This document shows positions 1 through 7,978 of a DNA stretch of 33,375 nt, piece after piece (within the stretch, counting starts at the first letter, position 1; each line of letters starts with the position of its first letter). Origin of the DNA: Actinokineospora sp. NBRC 105648. Its GTDB lineage: Bacteria; Actinomycetota; Actinomycetes; Mycobacteriales; Pseudonocardiaceae. The notes under the pieces were generated by a model. The model saw nothing but the letters and a program-made list of their open reading frames with translations. It had not been told where the DNA came from and searched no databases. The stretch is taken from positions 1-33,375 of the forward strand of contig NZ_BSTR01000072.1 in the NCBI RefSeq assembly GCF_030269645.1, written 5' to 3'. The position numbers and the translations under genes are program-made.

Positions 1-97
1 AGCCGCAGCCGCCTGCGATCCTGTCGTCTTCACAAACACATGATCAACAGGCGGCTGCTCCACGTCGAACACGGGCCCCACCACACGTTCCCGCAGG

Positions 98-649
98 TCA
101 CAACCCAAATGGCGGCTGCCGTACTAGCCTGCCGACCACTCTTACCGCGAAGAGCGTGAAACCGGCTTCGCACAACATGGTCAGCACGGCTAAGAGCAGT
201 CCGGGGCCGACCCAGGTACCACCGCCGGACAGGATCACCACGCCCGCGACCACGATCGCCGCGCCCAGCAGCGTGCGGGCACTCGGCCGTCGCCCCGCCA
301 TCAGCGGGGCGGCGGCCGCCAGCACGAGCGGGCTCCCCCCGAGCACGGCGGCCACCAGTCCAGGCTCGGCGAACCGCTGGGCCGCGATCATGAACGCGTT
401 GAACCCCAACATCCCCACCGCGACGATCGCCACGAGCGCGGGGAGGTCTTGCGCCTTCGGCCGGACGATCTTCGCCTTCGTGGTCAGCGCCCACAGGGCC
501 AGCAGCACCGCTCCCAACCCATACCGCGCCGATTGGCCCGTGAGCAAGGGGTAGTCCACCAGCAGTCCCGACACGGGGACCGAACCACCGATCATCGCGG
601 AGGTCAGCAGTCCCCCAGCGACGGCCATCCGCTGTCTTCTTCCGGTCAC
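98..649 (-). CDS. EamA/DMT-family transporter, C-terminally truncated
   Basis: The 183-residue product has about six hydrophobic segments (roughly residues 8-28, 37-57, 68-92, 95-118, 126-144 and 147-168), in the order seen in EamA drug/metabolite transporters. That family usually has ten segments in about 280-300 residues. Similarity to the EamA pattern appears to end near residue 170, after 'FAVRVVGRL', and a short unrelated tail leads to the stop, so the second EamA half is missing. It is probably a remnant cut by a deletion, insertion or frameshift. The start could be GTG at 649 or ATG at 628; the latter has a GGAAGAAG-like ribosome site 9 bases upstream. It is divergent from the prolyl aminopeptidase gene. 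Substrate unknown. Confidence 0.65.
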   Translation of the reverse strand: MTGRRQRMAVAGGLLTSAMIGGSVPVSGLLVDYPLLTGQSARYGLGAVLLALWALTTKAKIVRPKAQDLPALVAIVAVGMLGFNAFMIAAQRFAEPGLVAAVLGGSPLVLAAAAPLMAGRRPSARTLLGAAIVVAGVVILSGGGTWVGPGLLLAVLTMLCEAGFTLFAVRVVGRLVRQPPFGL

Positions 650-765
650 CAGTCCACTCTGACCGGCGAAGTGGCCCGGTGGATAGCTCCACTTCTCGCA
701 CTCTCCACTGGTCCACTTACCCCGCCTGATACAACAGCACTGTCACAACTGGTGGAAGGGCGGGC

Positions 766-1695
766 ATGTACCCAGCTAGCGAGCCTTACGCGCACGGGAT
801 GCTCGACGTCGGCGACGGCAACCAGGTGTACTGGGAAGAGTGCGGCAACCCTGCCGGTAAGCCCGCGCTCTTCGTGCACGGCGGTCCGGGGTGGGGAGCG
901 TCTCCCGTGCGGCGACGCTACTTCGACCCCTTCCGCTACCGCGCGATCCTGTTCGACCAGCGCGGGTGTGGTCGCAGCACGCCGCACGCGAGCGACCCGT
1001 CGGCCGACATGTCCGTTAACACCACTCAGCACCTCTTAGCCGACATGGAGCTCTTGCGCGAACACCTCGGCGTCTCGCGGTGGCTGTTGTTCGGCGGCTC
1101 TTGGGGATCCACGCTGATCCTCGCTTACGCACAACAGTTTGCCGCGCACGTCTCCGAAGTCGTGATCGCGGGAGTGACCACGAGCCGCCGCTCCGAGCTG
1201 GACTGGCTCTATCGCGGTGTCGGCTCAGTGCTACCCGAAGCGTGGGAGCGGTTCCGCGCGGGGCTACCTGCCGACGACTTGCTCAACGCCTACGCCCAGC
1301 TCATGGAAGACCCCGACCCCGCCGTCCGCCTCAGCACCGCGAACCGTTGGAGCGCCTGGGAAGACGCGGTCTTGTCCACCGAACCCTCCGGCCTGTCCAC
1401 CGCGTTCCAAGACCGCACCGAAGCCGAACGCCTAGCCCTGGTGCGCATCTGCGCCCACTACTTCTCGCACGGCTGCTGGCTAGCGGACGCACTACCGGAT
1501 CCCGCGAAACTCGTTGGGATCCCCGCAGTCCTCATCCACGGCGCGCATGACCTGAGCGGGCTACCCGGTATCGCCCAGGAGGTCGCCGACAGCTGGCCGG
1601 GCGCGGAGCTGGACATCATCGGGGACTCCGGGCACACCGGTAGCACTACCATGTCCGACCACATCGTGGCCGCCCTCGATCGCTTCGCCCGCTGA
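766..1695 (+). CDS. pip: Prolyl aminopeptidase (proline iminopeptidase), peptidase S33
   Basis: This 309-residue cytoplasmic alpha/beta-hydrolase should release N-terminal proline from peptides. The family marks are all present: the oxyanion motif HGGPG near residues 38-43, DQRGCGRS at 64-71, and the nucleophile elbow GGSWGS with Ser112. Asp262 in HGAHD and His290 in GDSGHTG complete the triad. The N-terminus (MYPxxEPY...GMLDVGDG) and the length match the family, and a GGAAGGGCGG ribosome site lies just upstream of the ATG. Codon 91 is TTA, rare in such genomes. A hairpin overlapping the stop probably ends the transcript. Confidence 0.93.
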   Translation: MYPASEPYAHGMLDVGDGNQVYWEECGNPAGKPALFVHGGPGWGASPVRRRYFDPFRYRAILFDQRGCGRSTPHASDPSADMSVNTTQHLLADMELLREHLGVSRWLLFGGSWGSTLILAYAQQFAAHVSEVVIAGVTTSRRSELDWLYRGVGSVLPEAWERFRAGLPADDLLNAYAQLMEDPDPAVRLSTANRWSAWEDAVLSTEPSGLSTAFQDRTEAERLALVRICAHYFSHGCWLADALPDPAKLVGIPAVLIHGAHDLSGLPGIAQEVADSWPGAELDIIGDSGHTGSTTMSDHIVAALDRFAR

Positions 1696-1726
1696 ATCGG
1701 CCGATCGGGGGACGATCGACCGATTC
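1694..1726 (+). terminator. Hairpin overlapping the pip stop codon
   Basis: Arms 1694-1707 and 1713-1726 pair at 13 of 14 positions around a 5-base loop, starting inside the TGA stop of the aminopeptidase gene. There is no T-run, which is usual for actinobacterial hairpin terminators. Confidence 0.5.
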
Positions 1727-1819
1727 CCTCGTCCTCACCTCTCATCCCCAGGACGATCATCCCCACGTGGGCAGCCGCGGTACCCGATGATCATCTAACC
1801 GAGGCGAACGGAGGGTCAC

Positions 1820-2809
1820 GTGGATTCACCGGAAAGCGTGGCGGACGCGGCGGTCCAGATCTTGACCCAGGTGGCGACCGGGGTGGCGAGCACCGTCGGC
1901 CAGACGGTCACCGACCTGGTGCGGTCCCGGGTAGCGGGGTGGGGCCCCGGCGAGGCGGCCCTCACCGGCCTGGCGGCCAACCCGACCGACCCGGCGGCGG
2001 CCCTCGCCGCCCGCGAGGTGGTGCGGCAGGTGCTCGTCAGCGACCCCGTGTTCACCGCCCAGCTGACCAGCGCGCTGCGCGGCGGGCCGGTGCACAACAC
2101 CGGCAGTCTGGTCATCCAGGGCAGCACCCTTCGGGGCCGCCAGAACATCTCGCTCGGGGCGCAGACGATCACCAATATCCGCAACTCGCCCGGGCTGCTG
2201 ATCATCACGATCGTCGTGGCCATCGTGGTGCTGGCGGGGTTGGTCTACGGCGGCATCGCGCTGTCCGGCGGCACCGCGCACAACGCCGCGCCGATCACCG
2301 ACAGCCAGCTCCTGCGGGGCATTCCCCCCGATCAAGCGAACCTCCCCGGCGGGTGGCAGGCGACCACGGCCCAGGGGCCGGTACCGTGCCCGGACCAGTT
2401 CAACCTGTGCTACGGCGGCACGGCCATCCACGTCGCCGGCTACAAGTACGGCCGCTTCACCGTGCTGACCGTGGTGAACACCTTCGGCAGCTCCGAGGAT
2501 GCCCGCGCGGGGTACCTGGTGGGCGGCCAGCGGATCCAGAACGACGGTAACGGCGTGCAACCGCTGGTGATCCCCGACCTCGACGGTGACGAATCGGTCG
2601 CCTTCGGGGGCCCCGACCCCTCCGCGCAGAAGGCCGAGTACAACGTCGCGGTCAAGGTGGGCACCGTGGTGATCACGTGCTCGGTCGCCTCCGCGGGCGG
2701 GGACAAGGACATCCACCAGCAGGTGCTCTGGGCGTTGGCCAGGGCCGAGGTCGCCCGGGCGTGGGAGGCCCAGGACGGGAAGACGCCGTCGGCCAAGATC
2801 GAGTTCTGA
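1820..2809 (+). CDS. Single-pass membrane protein of unknown function
   Basis: The 329-residue protein starts at GTG with a good GGAGGG site 4 bases upstream. It has three parts. Residues 1-85 are Ala-rich and helical. Residues about 86-122 are a Gly/Asn-rich stretch (GSLVIQGSTLRGRQNISLG) of the kind seen before transmembrane segments in other actinomycete proteins. One transmembrane helix follows at about 125-148, then a soluble C-terminal domain of about 170 residues with three cysteines. With no cleavable signal, the N-terminal module is probably cytoplasmic and the C-terminal domain extracellular. No enzyme motif was seen. It may be a sensor or scaffold, but no function can be assigned. 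Confidence 0.75.
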   Translation: MDSPESVADAAVQILTQVATGVASTVGQTVTDLVRSRVAGWGPGEAALTGLAANPTDPAAALAAREVVRQVLVSDPVFTAQLTSALRGGPVHNTGSLVIQGSTLRGRQNISLGAQTITNIRNSPGLLIITIVVAIVVLAGLVYGGIALSGGTAHNAAPITDSQLLRGIPPDQANLPGGWQATTAQGPVPCPDQFNLCYGGTAIHVAGYKYGRFTVLTVVNTFGSSEDARAGYLVGGQRIQNDGNGVQPLVIPDLDGDESVAFGGPDPSAQKAEYNVAVKVGTVVITCSVASAGGDKDIHQQVLWALARAEVARAWEAQDGKTPSAKIEF

Positions 2810-2871
2810 GCGGGCCCGAGCCCGGGCCGGTTACCCGGGCGAGCCGGTGGGTGGACCGTAGGCTCGGGGTC

Positions 2872-4260
2872 ATGACCGCGCCCATGCTCCGCGAGCTCCT
2901 GGTGCCCGGGATCGCCGAGGCGGGCCGGGGCGGACGTGGGCGCGCGCTGGAAGCCGCGGTAAGAGCCGCCATCCGCGACGGGACTCTTCCGCACGGCACG
3001 CGGTTGCCCTCTACGCGCGATCTAGCGGGTCAGTTGGGACTCTCGCGCGGAACCGTGAGCGCGGCGTACGCGCAACTCACCGCTGAGGGCTACCTGCGTG
3101 CTCGGCACGGGTCAGGGACAACCGTCGCGGCGGCGCCTACCGCTACCAACGAAGCCCCTTTGCTGGAGGCACAAGAGCTACCGCGGTGGCGGTACGACTT
3201 GAAACCAGGTGTGCCTGCTCTTAGCGCCTTCCCGCGCTCGGAGTGGCAGGCCGCAAGCAAGGCCGGTCTCGCGTCATTGACCGACGACGACTTGGGCTAC
3301 CCGGATCCGGCAGGACTACCGGCGTTGAGAGCTGAACTCGCGTCTTACCTGGGGCGAGTCCGGGCAGTGGACGCGGCCGACGTGGTGATCACGCACGGCG
3401 TGGCCGAGAGTGAGTCGTTGATCGCGCGGGTGCTAAGAGCGGCCGGGCACAGGTCCATAGCTGTTGAGGACCCCACGCACCCAGGGTCGGCGGAGGCGTT
3501 GGCGGCACACGGGCTCAAGCCCGTCCCAGTTCCGGTAGACGAAGACGGCATGCGCGTAGACCTCTTGCCGCGCACGGGTTGTCGAGCCGTCTTGGTTACC
3601 TCGGCCCACCAGTTCCCCCTCGGGGTAGTGCTCAGTCCACAACGTCGGCGCGCACTGGTCGCGTGGGCGCGTGAACGGGACGGGTACGTGCTCGAGGACG
3701 ATTACGACGCCGAACACCGTTACGACCGGCCTGCGGTGGGGACCACCCAAGTGCTCGACCGCGACCGGGTGATCTATCTGGGCAGCGTCAGCAAGGTCTT
3801 GGCACCGGCGATCCGCCTGGGTTGGATGGTCGTCCCCGAGGCGTTGCGATCGCGAGTGGTCGACCAGAAGCGACTATCGGACCTCGGGTGTTCACCACTC
3901 CCCCAGGCCGCTCTTGCGCACCTGCTGCGAACGGGTGGATACGACCGCCACCTCCGCCGCAGCAGACAGCTCTACCGGCGTCGACGGGATGCTCTATTGG
4001 CGGCAGTCGCCGCAGAACTACCGGACTGGCGCCCGTATGGCGTGGCGGCAGGGCTGCACGTGGTCCTTAGGCTGCCTGACCACGTCAATGACAGGGCGCT
4101 GCAGGAGACTCTTGCCGCGCGCGGGATCAACGCACCGGCACTATCCAGCTACGCACTGTCCACGAGCCCGTTCCCGGGTCTCGTCGTGGGTTACGCGGCG
4201 CTGTCCACGGACCGCCTGCGCGCCGCCGTCGGGGAGATCGCCGCGGCTACCGGGCTCTGA
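2872..4260 (+). CDS. MocR-type regulator: GntR winged helix fused to aminotransferase fold
   Basis: The 462-residue protein has a GntR-type winged helix at about residues 15-80 (LPSTRDLAGQLGLSRGTVS) and a class I/II aminotransferase-like domain from about residue 100 to the end. The PLP-binding Lys308 lies in GSVSK, and the cofactor-contacting aspartate in EDDYDAEH is present. MocR/GabR/PdxR proteins use PLP or an amino-acid adduct to control transcription, usually of a neighbouring pathway. No vitamin B6 or GABA gene is adjacent, so the target is unknown. An open frame runs upstream to 2677 but overlaps the preceding gene. ATG 2872 is chosen because the winged helix then sits near the N-terminus, and a TAGGCT box (2859-2864) places transcription start at or next to the ATG. 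Confidence 0.9.
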   Translation: MTAPMLRELLVPGIAEAGRGGRGRALEAAVRAAIRDGTLPHGTRLPSTRDLAGQLGLSRGTVSAAYAQLTAEGYLRARHGSGTTVAAAPTATNEAPLLEAQELPRWRYDLKPGVPALSAFPRSEWQAASKAGLASLTDDDLGYPDPAGLPALRAELASYLGRVRAVDAADVVITHGVAESESLIARVLRAAGHRSIAVEDPTHPGSAEALAAHGLKPVPVPVDEDGMRVDLLPRTGCRAVLVTSAHQFPLGVVLSPQRRRALVAWARERDGYVLEDDYDAEHRYDRPAVGTTQVLDRDRVIYLGSVSKVLAPAIRLGWMVVPEALRSRVVDQKRLSDLGCSPLPQAALAHLLRTGGYDRHLRRSRQLYRRRRDALLAAVAAELPDWRPYGVAAGLHVVLRLPDHVNDRALQETLAARGINAPALSSYALSTSPFPGLVVGYAALSTDRLRAAVGEIAAATGL

Positions 4261-4429
4261 CAGTCCACACCGGATTGACCAGCGGGATCACCTCGGTCGC
4301 GGTCTGCGCCGGGGGCGCGACCGGACGGGCGACCCGATCAGGACGGGACTCGGCGGCGGGCGGCGTGCGGTCGGCACAACCCGACACTGCCGCCACCGCG
4401 AGCAGGGCGACAGCCAAGAGCAAGCGCAT
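4247..4429 (-). CDS. Small putative lipoprotein
   Basis: A 60-residue product begins with a lipoprotein signal (MRLLLAVALLAVAAVSGC). The lipobox VSGC puts the modified cysteine near residue 18. The short mature part is rich in Pro, Ala and Thr. GGAG lies 6 bases upstream of ATG 4429, which is preferred over the in-frame start at 4441. The gene is convergent with the MocR gene and overlaps its end by 14 bases. No known family was recognised. Confidence 0.5.
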   Translation of the reverse strand: MRLLLAVALLAVAAVSGCADRTPPAAESRPDRVARPVAPPAQTATEVIPLVNPVWTVRAR

Positions 4430-4894
4430 GAAGGGCTCCACTGGTACGGGGGGCTCACCCTCCTAGACGGCCGAGAACCGCCGAGGTTCACCCGAACCCC
4501 GACCGAAGTTCCCGCCGACCCACGACCGGGACACGGCCAGACCCGCCGGCCGAGGTCCACTGCCGGCGGTCGGAGGGGGACTCGTGGTGGTGGCCGTTCC
4601 GGAACGTACTCGACAGGAAAACTCTTCCTTCATTCCACAACAGCTCACCAAAAGGACAGTGGAAACGCGAATTGAGCGCTCGGAAATTCTGCCGAACCAC
4701 CTATGGACCCCGTCAGTAGACCCGTGCCAACCGTGGCGCTTTACACCTTTCGGAGCTTCGCCCGAATAGAGGTTGTCCGGCCAACTCGAGCCGTGGTGGG
4801 CTATTGGCGAAATTGCGAGACGCAGTCACGGATCAAATTCAACGGCCCGCACCCGCGGGTCGTCGCACGGCACACATCAGGGAAAGGAGCAGGG
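4430..4894. other. 465-bp intergenic region with a perfect 12-bp palindrome
   Basis: No convincing gene is seen. The stretch is less GC-rich than its surroundings and probably carries promoters for the lipoprotein (minus) and the lectin (plus). CGTTCCGGAACG at 4595-4606 is a perfect palindrome and a candidate operator. Confidence 0.4.
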
Positions 4895-5401
4895 ATGATG
4901 CGGCTACGGAGTGCGGTCCGACCCGGTCTGGCGACCATCGCGATCATGCTGACCGCCATGTTCACGGCGGCCGGGACGAGCACCGCCGACACAAGCCACG
5001 AGCTGGGTCCGGCCGAGTTCTACATTCGCAGCGAACTACACGGGAAGTGTTTGGACGTGCTGTTCTTCAACACCGACAATGGCGCTACCGCAGGCTTCTG
5101 GGACTGCAACGGCGGCGCCAACCAGCGCTGGTACTCCACTGGCGAGCAGATTCGCAGCTCGCTGCACAACAAGTGTCTGGACGTCCTGTTCTTCAACACT
5201 GACAACGGGGCGAAGGCCGGTCTGTGGGACTGCAACGGCGGGGCGAACCAGAGCTGGTACCGCGACGGCTCGCTGCTCAAGAGCAGGTTGCACAACAAGT
5301 GCCTCGACGTGCTCTACCTGAACCGGGACAACGGCGCGGCCGCGGGTCTGTGGGACTGCCACGGCAGGACCAACCAGCGCTGGTACACCGTCCCCGCATA
5401 G
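4895..5401 (+). CDS. Secreted ricin B-type (beta-trefoil) lectin
   Basis: The 168-residue protein has an N-terminal signal peptide of about 31 residues (Arg-containing start, hydrophobic core, cleavage likely after a Ser-Thr-Ala sequence). The mature part is almost entirely three tandem repeats of about 41 residues. Each contains a CLDVL core, a WDC motif and a QxW box (NQRWY, NQSWY, NQRWY), which make one beta-trefoil of the ricin-B fold that binds galactose-type sugars. There is no catalytic domain, so it is a stand-alone secreted lectin. GGAG at 4886-4889 supports ATG 4895 or the adjacent ATG 4898. The repeats are also visible in the DNA with a period near 123 bp, pointing to internal triplication. 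Confidence 0.88.
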   Translation: MMRLRSAVRPGLATIAIMLTAMFTAAGTSTADTSHELGPAEFYIRSELHGKCLDVLFFNTDNGATAGFWDCNGGANQRWYSTGEQIRSSLHNKCLDVLFFNTDNGAKAGLWDCNGGANQSWYRDGSLLKSRLHNKCLDVLYLNRDNGAAAGLWDCHGRTNQRWYTVPA

Positions 5402-5453
5402 CCGCGGGGCGGTCTGACCTGCGGTTGTCGGTGGGCCGGGGCACGATGGGCCC

Positions 5454-6974
5454 GTGCTGGACTTCGCGGACGTGGTAGCGGTGTCGGCCGCGGTCGGGGC
5501 TACCCGGTCGCGGTTGGCGAAGGTTGACGCGCTTGCCGGGTTGTTGCGGCGGGCCGCGGTCGAGGAGGTGGCGCCGGTGGTGGCGTTCCTCGCGGGCGCG
5601 CCCCGGCAGGGTCGGATCGGTGCGGGCTGGCGCACGATCGTGGACCTCGCCGATACCCCGGCGGTGGAGTCCTCACTGACGGTGCTCGATGTCGACGGCG
5701 TGCTGGGCGAGGTCGCGGGTACGGCGGGCAAGGGGTCGGCGGCGCGGCGGGCTGAGCTGTTGGGCTCGCTCTTCGCGCGCGCGACGGCGGATGAGCAATG
5801 GTTCCTGCGGTCGTTGCTCACCGGTGAGCTGCGGCAGGGGGCGTTGGAAGGGATCATGCTCGACGCCGTCGCTAGGGCAAGTGATGTCGCTGGTGACGTT
5901 GTGCGACGGGCGTTCATGCTCTCCGGCACGTTGCCCGCCACCGCGTCCGCCGCGTTGAGCGGGGGCACCGAGGCACTGTCGGCGTTCGGACTCGAGTTGG
6001 GCAGGCCGGTGCGGCCGATGCTGGCCTCGCCGGGGTCCTCGCTGACTGAGGCGTTGGCCGAGCTGGCGCCGTGCCTGGTCGAGTACAAGCTGGACGGCGC
6101 CCGCATCCAGGTCCACCGCGACGGCGACGACGTGCACATCTACACGCGCACGCTGCGGGAGATCACCGGGAGTGTGCCGGAGCTGGTGGAACTGGTGCGC
6201 GGGTTCCCCTGCCGCTCCGTAGTCCTCGACGGCGAGACGCTCGCGCTCAACGACGACGGTAGGCCGCGACCGTTCCAAGAGACGATGAGCAGGTTCGGCA
6301 GCACGGTAGAGGAACAGGTCAAGGCGCTGCTGCTAAGGCCGTACTTCTTCGACTGCCTACACTTGGACGGCGTAGACCTGCTCGACGAACCTCTTAGCGT
6401 CCGCCGCGATTACCTCGCACGCGCGGTAGGGCCGCACGTCATCCCCGGTGCGGTAGAGCCGTCGGAGGAAGAGGCCGCAGAGCTGACCGAGGCTGCGTTG
6501 GCCGCGGGGCACGAGGGCGTGATGGTCAAGGACCTGTCGTCGGTGTACGCGGCCGGTAGACGCGGGAAGGCTTGGCAGAAGGTCAAGCCGGTGCACACCC
6601 TCGACCTGGTAGTACTAGGGGCGGAGTGGGGCCACGGTCGGCGAACCGGGTTCTTGTCCAACCTGCACCTCGGCGCCCGCGACCCTGACGGTGGCCCGTT
6701 TGTCATGGTGGGCAAGACGTTCAAGGGGCTCACGGACGAACTCTTGCGCTGGCAGACCGCCACGTTCCCGGAGTACGAGTCCTCCCGCGACGACTGGGCT
6801 GTCTACTTAAGACCAGCGTTGGTGGTGGAGATCGCGCTGGACGGTGTGCAGGTCAGCACCAGGTATCCCGGCGGCGTGGCCCTGCGCTTCGCGCGGGTCT
6901 TGCGCTACCGCCCCGACAAGACACCGGAGCTGGCCGACACTATCGAGACCCTACGAGGTCTCTTGCCCGGGTAG
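5454..6974 (+). CDS. ligB: ATP-dependent DNA ligase (LigB-like)
   Basis: The 506-residue protein resembles mycobacterial LigB in length and order. An N-terminal DNA-binding domain covers residues 1-190, followed by the nucleotidyltransferase domain with motif I EYKLDGAR (adenylated Lys212), then DGE, FFDCLHLDG, EGVMVK (motif IV), WQKVKP (motif V) and a C-terminal OB domain (VMVGKTFKGLT, ALDGVQ). It seals nicks using ATP and normally works beside NAD-dependent LigA in repair. The start GTG 5454 gives the family N-terminus (MLDF..V). The second half uses unusual A/T-ending codons, including TTA (codon 452) followed directly by AGA. Confidence 0.93.
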   Translation: MLDFADVVAVSAAVGATRSRLAKVDALAGLLRRAAVEEVAPVVAFLAGAPRQGRIGAGWRTIVDLADTPAVESSLTVLDVDGVLGEVAGTAGKGSAARRAELLGSLFARATADEQWFLRSLLTGELRQGALEGIMLDAVARASDVAGDVVRRAFMLSGTLPATASAALSGGTEALSAFGLELGRPVRPMLASPGSSLTEALAELAPCLVEYKLDGARIQVHRDGDDVHIYTRTLREITGSVPELVELVRGFPCRSVVLDGETLALNDDGRPRPFQETMSRFGSTVEEQVKALLLRPYFFDCLHLDGVDLLDEPLSVRRDYLARAVGPHVIPGAVEPSEEEAAELTEAALAAGHEGVMVKDLSSVYAAGRRGKAWQKVKPVHTLDLVVLGAEWGHGRRTGFLSNLHLGARDPDGGPFVMVGKTFKGLTDELLRWQTATFPEYESSRDDWAVYLRPALVVEIALDGVQVSTRYPGGVALRFARVLRYRPDKTPELADTIETLRGLLPG

Positions 6975-7269
6975 TCGCGTATGCCCAAGCGAACAGGGCG
7001 GACTGCGCGGCTGCCGAGAGGACGAAGAGCCAGTCGGTAGTCCTACCTGCTTCGACGGCGATGCCGATGGCGGCGAAGGTCCAGAAGGCGTTGAAGAGGA
7101 AGAGGAGCACGCCGAGCACTTCGCCCAGCAGGCGCACGGGGGTGCGGCGGTGCACGGCTGTGGCGGCGAGGGCTAGGGCGCCTAGCGCGAGGGAGATGAT
7201 CTGCCAGTCGGCGGGTTTGAGCAGGGTGGTGAGTGCGGCTAGGGCTGCCCAGAGGAGGGGGATGCGCAC
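6940..7269 (-). CDS. Small integral membrane protein
   Basis: A 109-residue product has three or four hydrophobic helices (about 3-17, 24-38, 50-70 and 82-98) separated by short charged turns such as HRRTPVR and EAGRTTD. The gene is convergent with the ligase gene and overlaps its last 35 bases. The proposed GTG start has no clear ribosome site, so the true start could be further in. No family was recognised. The membrane pattern argues that it is a real gene rather than a chance frame. Confidence 0.5.
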   Translation of the reverse strand: MRIPLLWAALAALTTLLKPADWQIISLALGALALAATAVHRRTPVRLLGEVLGVLLFLFNAFWTFAAIGIAVEAGRTTDWLFVLSAAAQSALFAWAYATTRARDLVGSR

Positions 7270-7408
7270 GTCTCTGCGTCGTTGGGGGTGGGGGTTGCGT
7301 TACTGCTGCTCTGAGGGTGGCTCTTGGTGCTGGGTGCGCGGCTGGTGCCGGGTGCGCGGCGGGGGCTTCTTGGTGGTGGGCGCGTCCGAGGGCTTGCTTG
7401 GGGTGGGC

Positions 7409-7486
7409 GCGTCGGGGCTTGCTTTGGCGGTGGCGCGTCGGGGCTTGCTTTGGCGGTGGCGCGTCGGGGCTTGCTTTGGCGGTGTG
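7409..7486 (+). repeat. Three tandem 26-bp direct repeats
   Basis: Units begin at 7409, 7435 and 7461 with GCGTCGGGGCTTGCTTTGGC. The first two are identical and the third diverges in its last bases. Adjacent units with no spacers exclude a CRISPR array. Confidence 0.85.
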
Positions 7487-7629
7487 CTCGATGGGGTGGA
7501 GTGGCTTTGTTTGGGGCCCCTAAGAAAAGAGGCGCCGTGGGTAGAGCGGGTGGGAAAGGGATACCCACCGCCTGGGTCAGGCTAGCGCCTCTTTTCTCCC
7601 CAAACAAAGCCACTCCACCCCATCGAGCA
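7485..7629. repeat. 145-bp inverted repeat (long hairpin)
   Basis: The left arm (7485-7535) and right arm (7585-7629) pair perfectly for 32 bases. They resume for 11 more after a small bulge (8 bases against 2). Inside, GTGGGTA (7537-7543) pairs with TACCCAC (7562-7568). It may be a strong terminator, a miniature element or a structured RNA. Confidence 0.8.
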
Positions 7630-7934
7630 GGTTGGGTGTTCGCGACCGGCTTGGTGGGGGTTGTGTTACGGGACAAGGGAATTGGTGTTGTGGGACAAGG
7701 GTTTGGTGGTGGCGGTGGCGCGGTGGCGGCGCGGTGGCGGTGGCGGTGGCGCGGTGGCGGCGCGGTGGTGGCGGCGGCGGTTGTAGTGGCGGCGGCGCCA
7801 GCGGGCAGTGGCGGTTGTGGTGGTGATGGGCAGTGGCGGTCGTGCCAGTGGTGGTAGTGGCAGCGGCGCAAGGTCTGGTTGTTGTTGCTGTCGTCGTTCA
7901 TTTCCAGGATGGCAACTGCTCTTGCAGCAGAGAA

Positions 7935-7974
7935 GCGGCGGTGGCCCGGCTGCTCCTCACCGGGCCACCGCCGC
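7935..7974 (-). terminator. 15-bp perfect hairpin after the membrane-anchored protein gene
   Basis: Arms 7935-7949 and 7960-7974 pair perfectly around a 10-base loop, 4 bases beyond the stop of the minus-strand gene ending at 7979. Confidence 0.75.
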
Positions 7975-7978
7975 CTGG

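Larger units (their letters stand above)
7270..7934. other. Gene-free low-complexity region
   Basis: This 665-bp stretch is G- and T-rich on the plus strand, hence C-rich and G-poor on the minus strand. It contains a 26-bp triplicate, a large hairpin and GGTGGCG-type simple repeats at about 7700-7860. Open frames run through it on both strands, but their products are compositionally biased and unlike proteins. It lies downstream of the minus-strand gene ending at 7979, whose transcript may terminate here through Rho. Confidence 0.6.

Noticed and set aside
2872..4260. Naming the MocR protein PdxR
   Set aside because: No pdxS/pdxT or other vitamin B6 gene is adjacent, and MocR subfamilies cannot be told apart from sequence alone.
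5036..6139. Minus-strand open frame of 367 codons
   Set aside because: It is antisense to the lectin repeats and ligase gene, both of which have strong family evidence.
7409..7486. Possible CRISPR array
   Set aside because: Units are directly adjacent with no unique spacers. The same applies to 29003-29243, and no cas genes are present.
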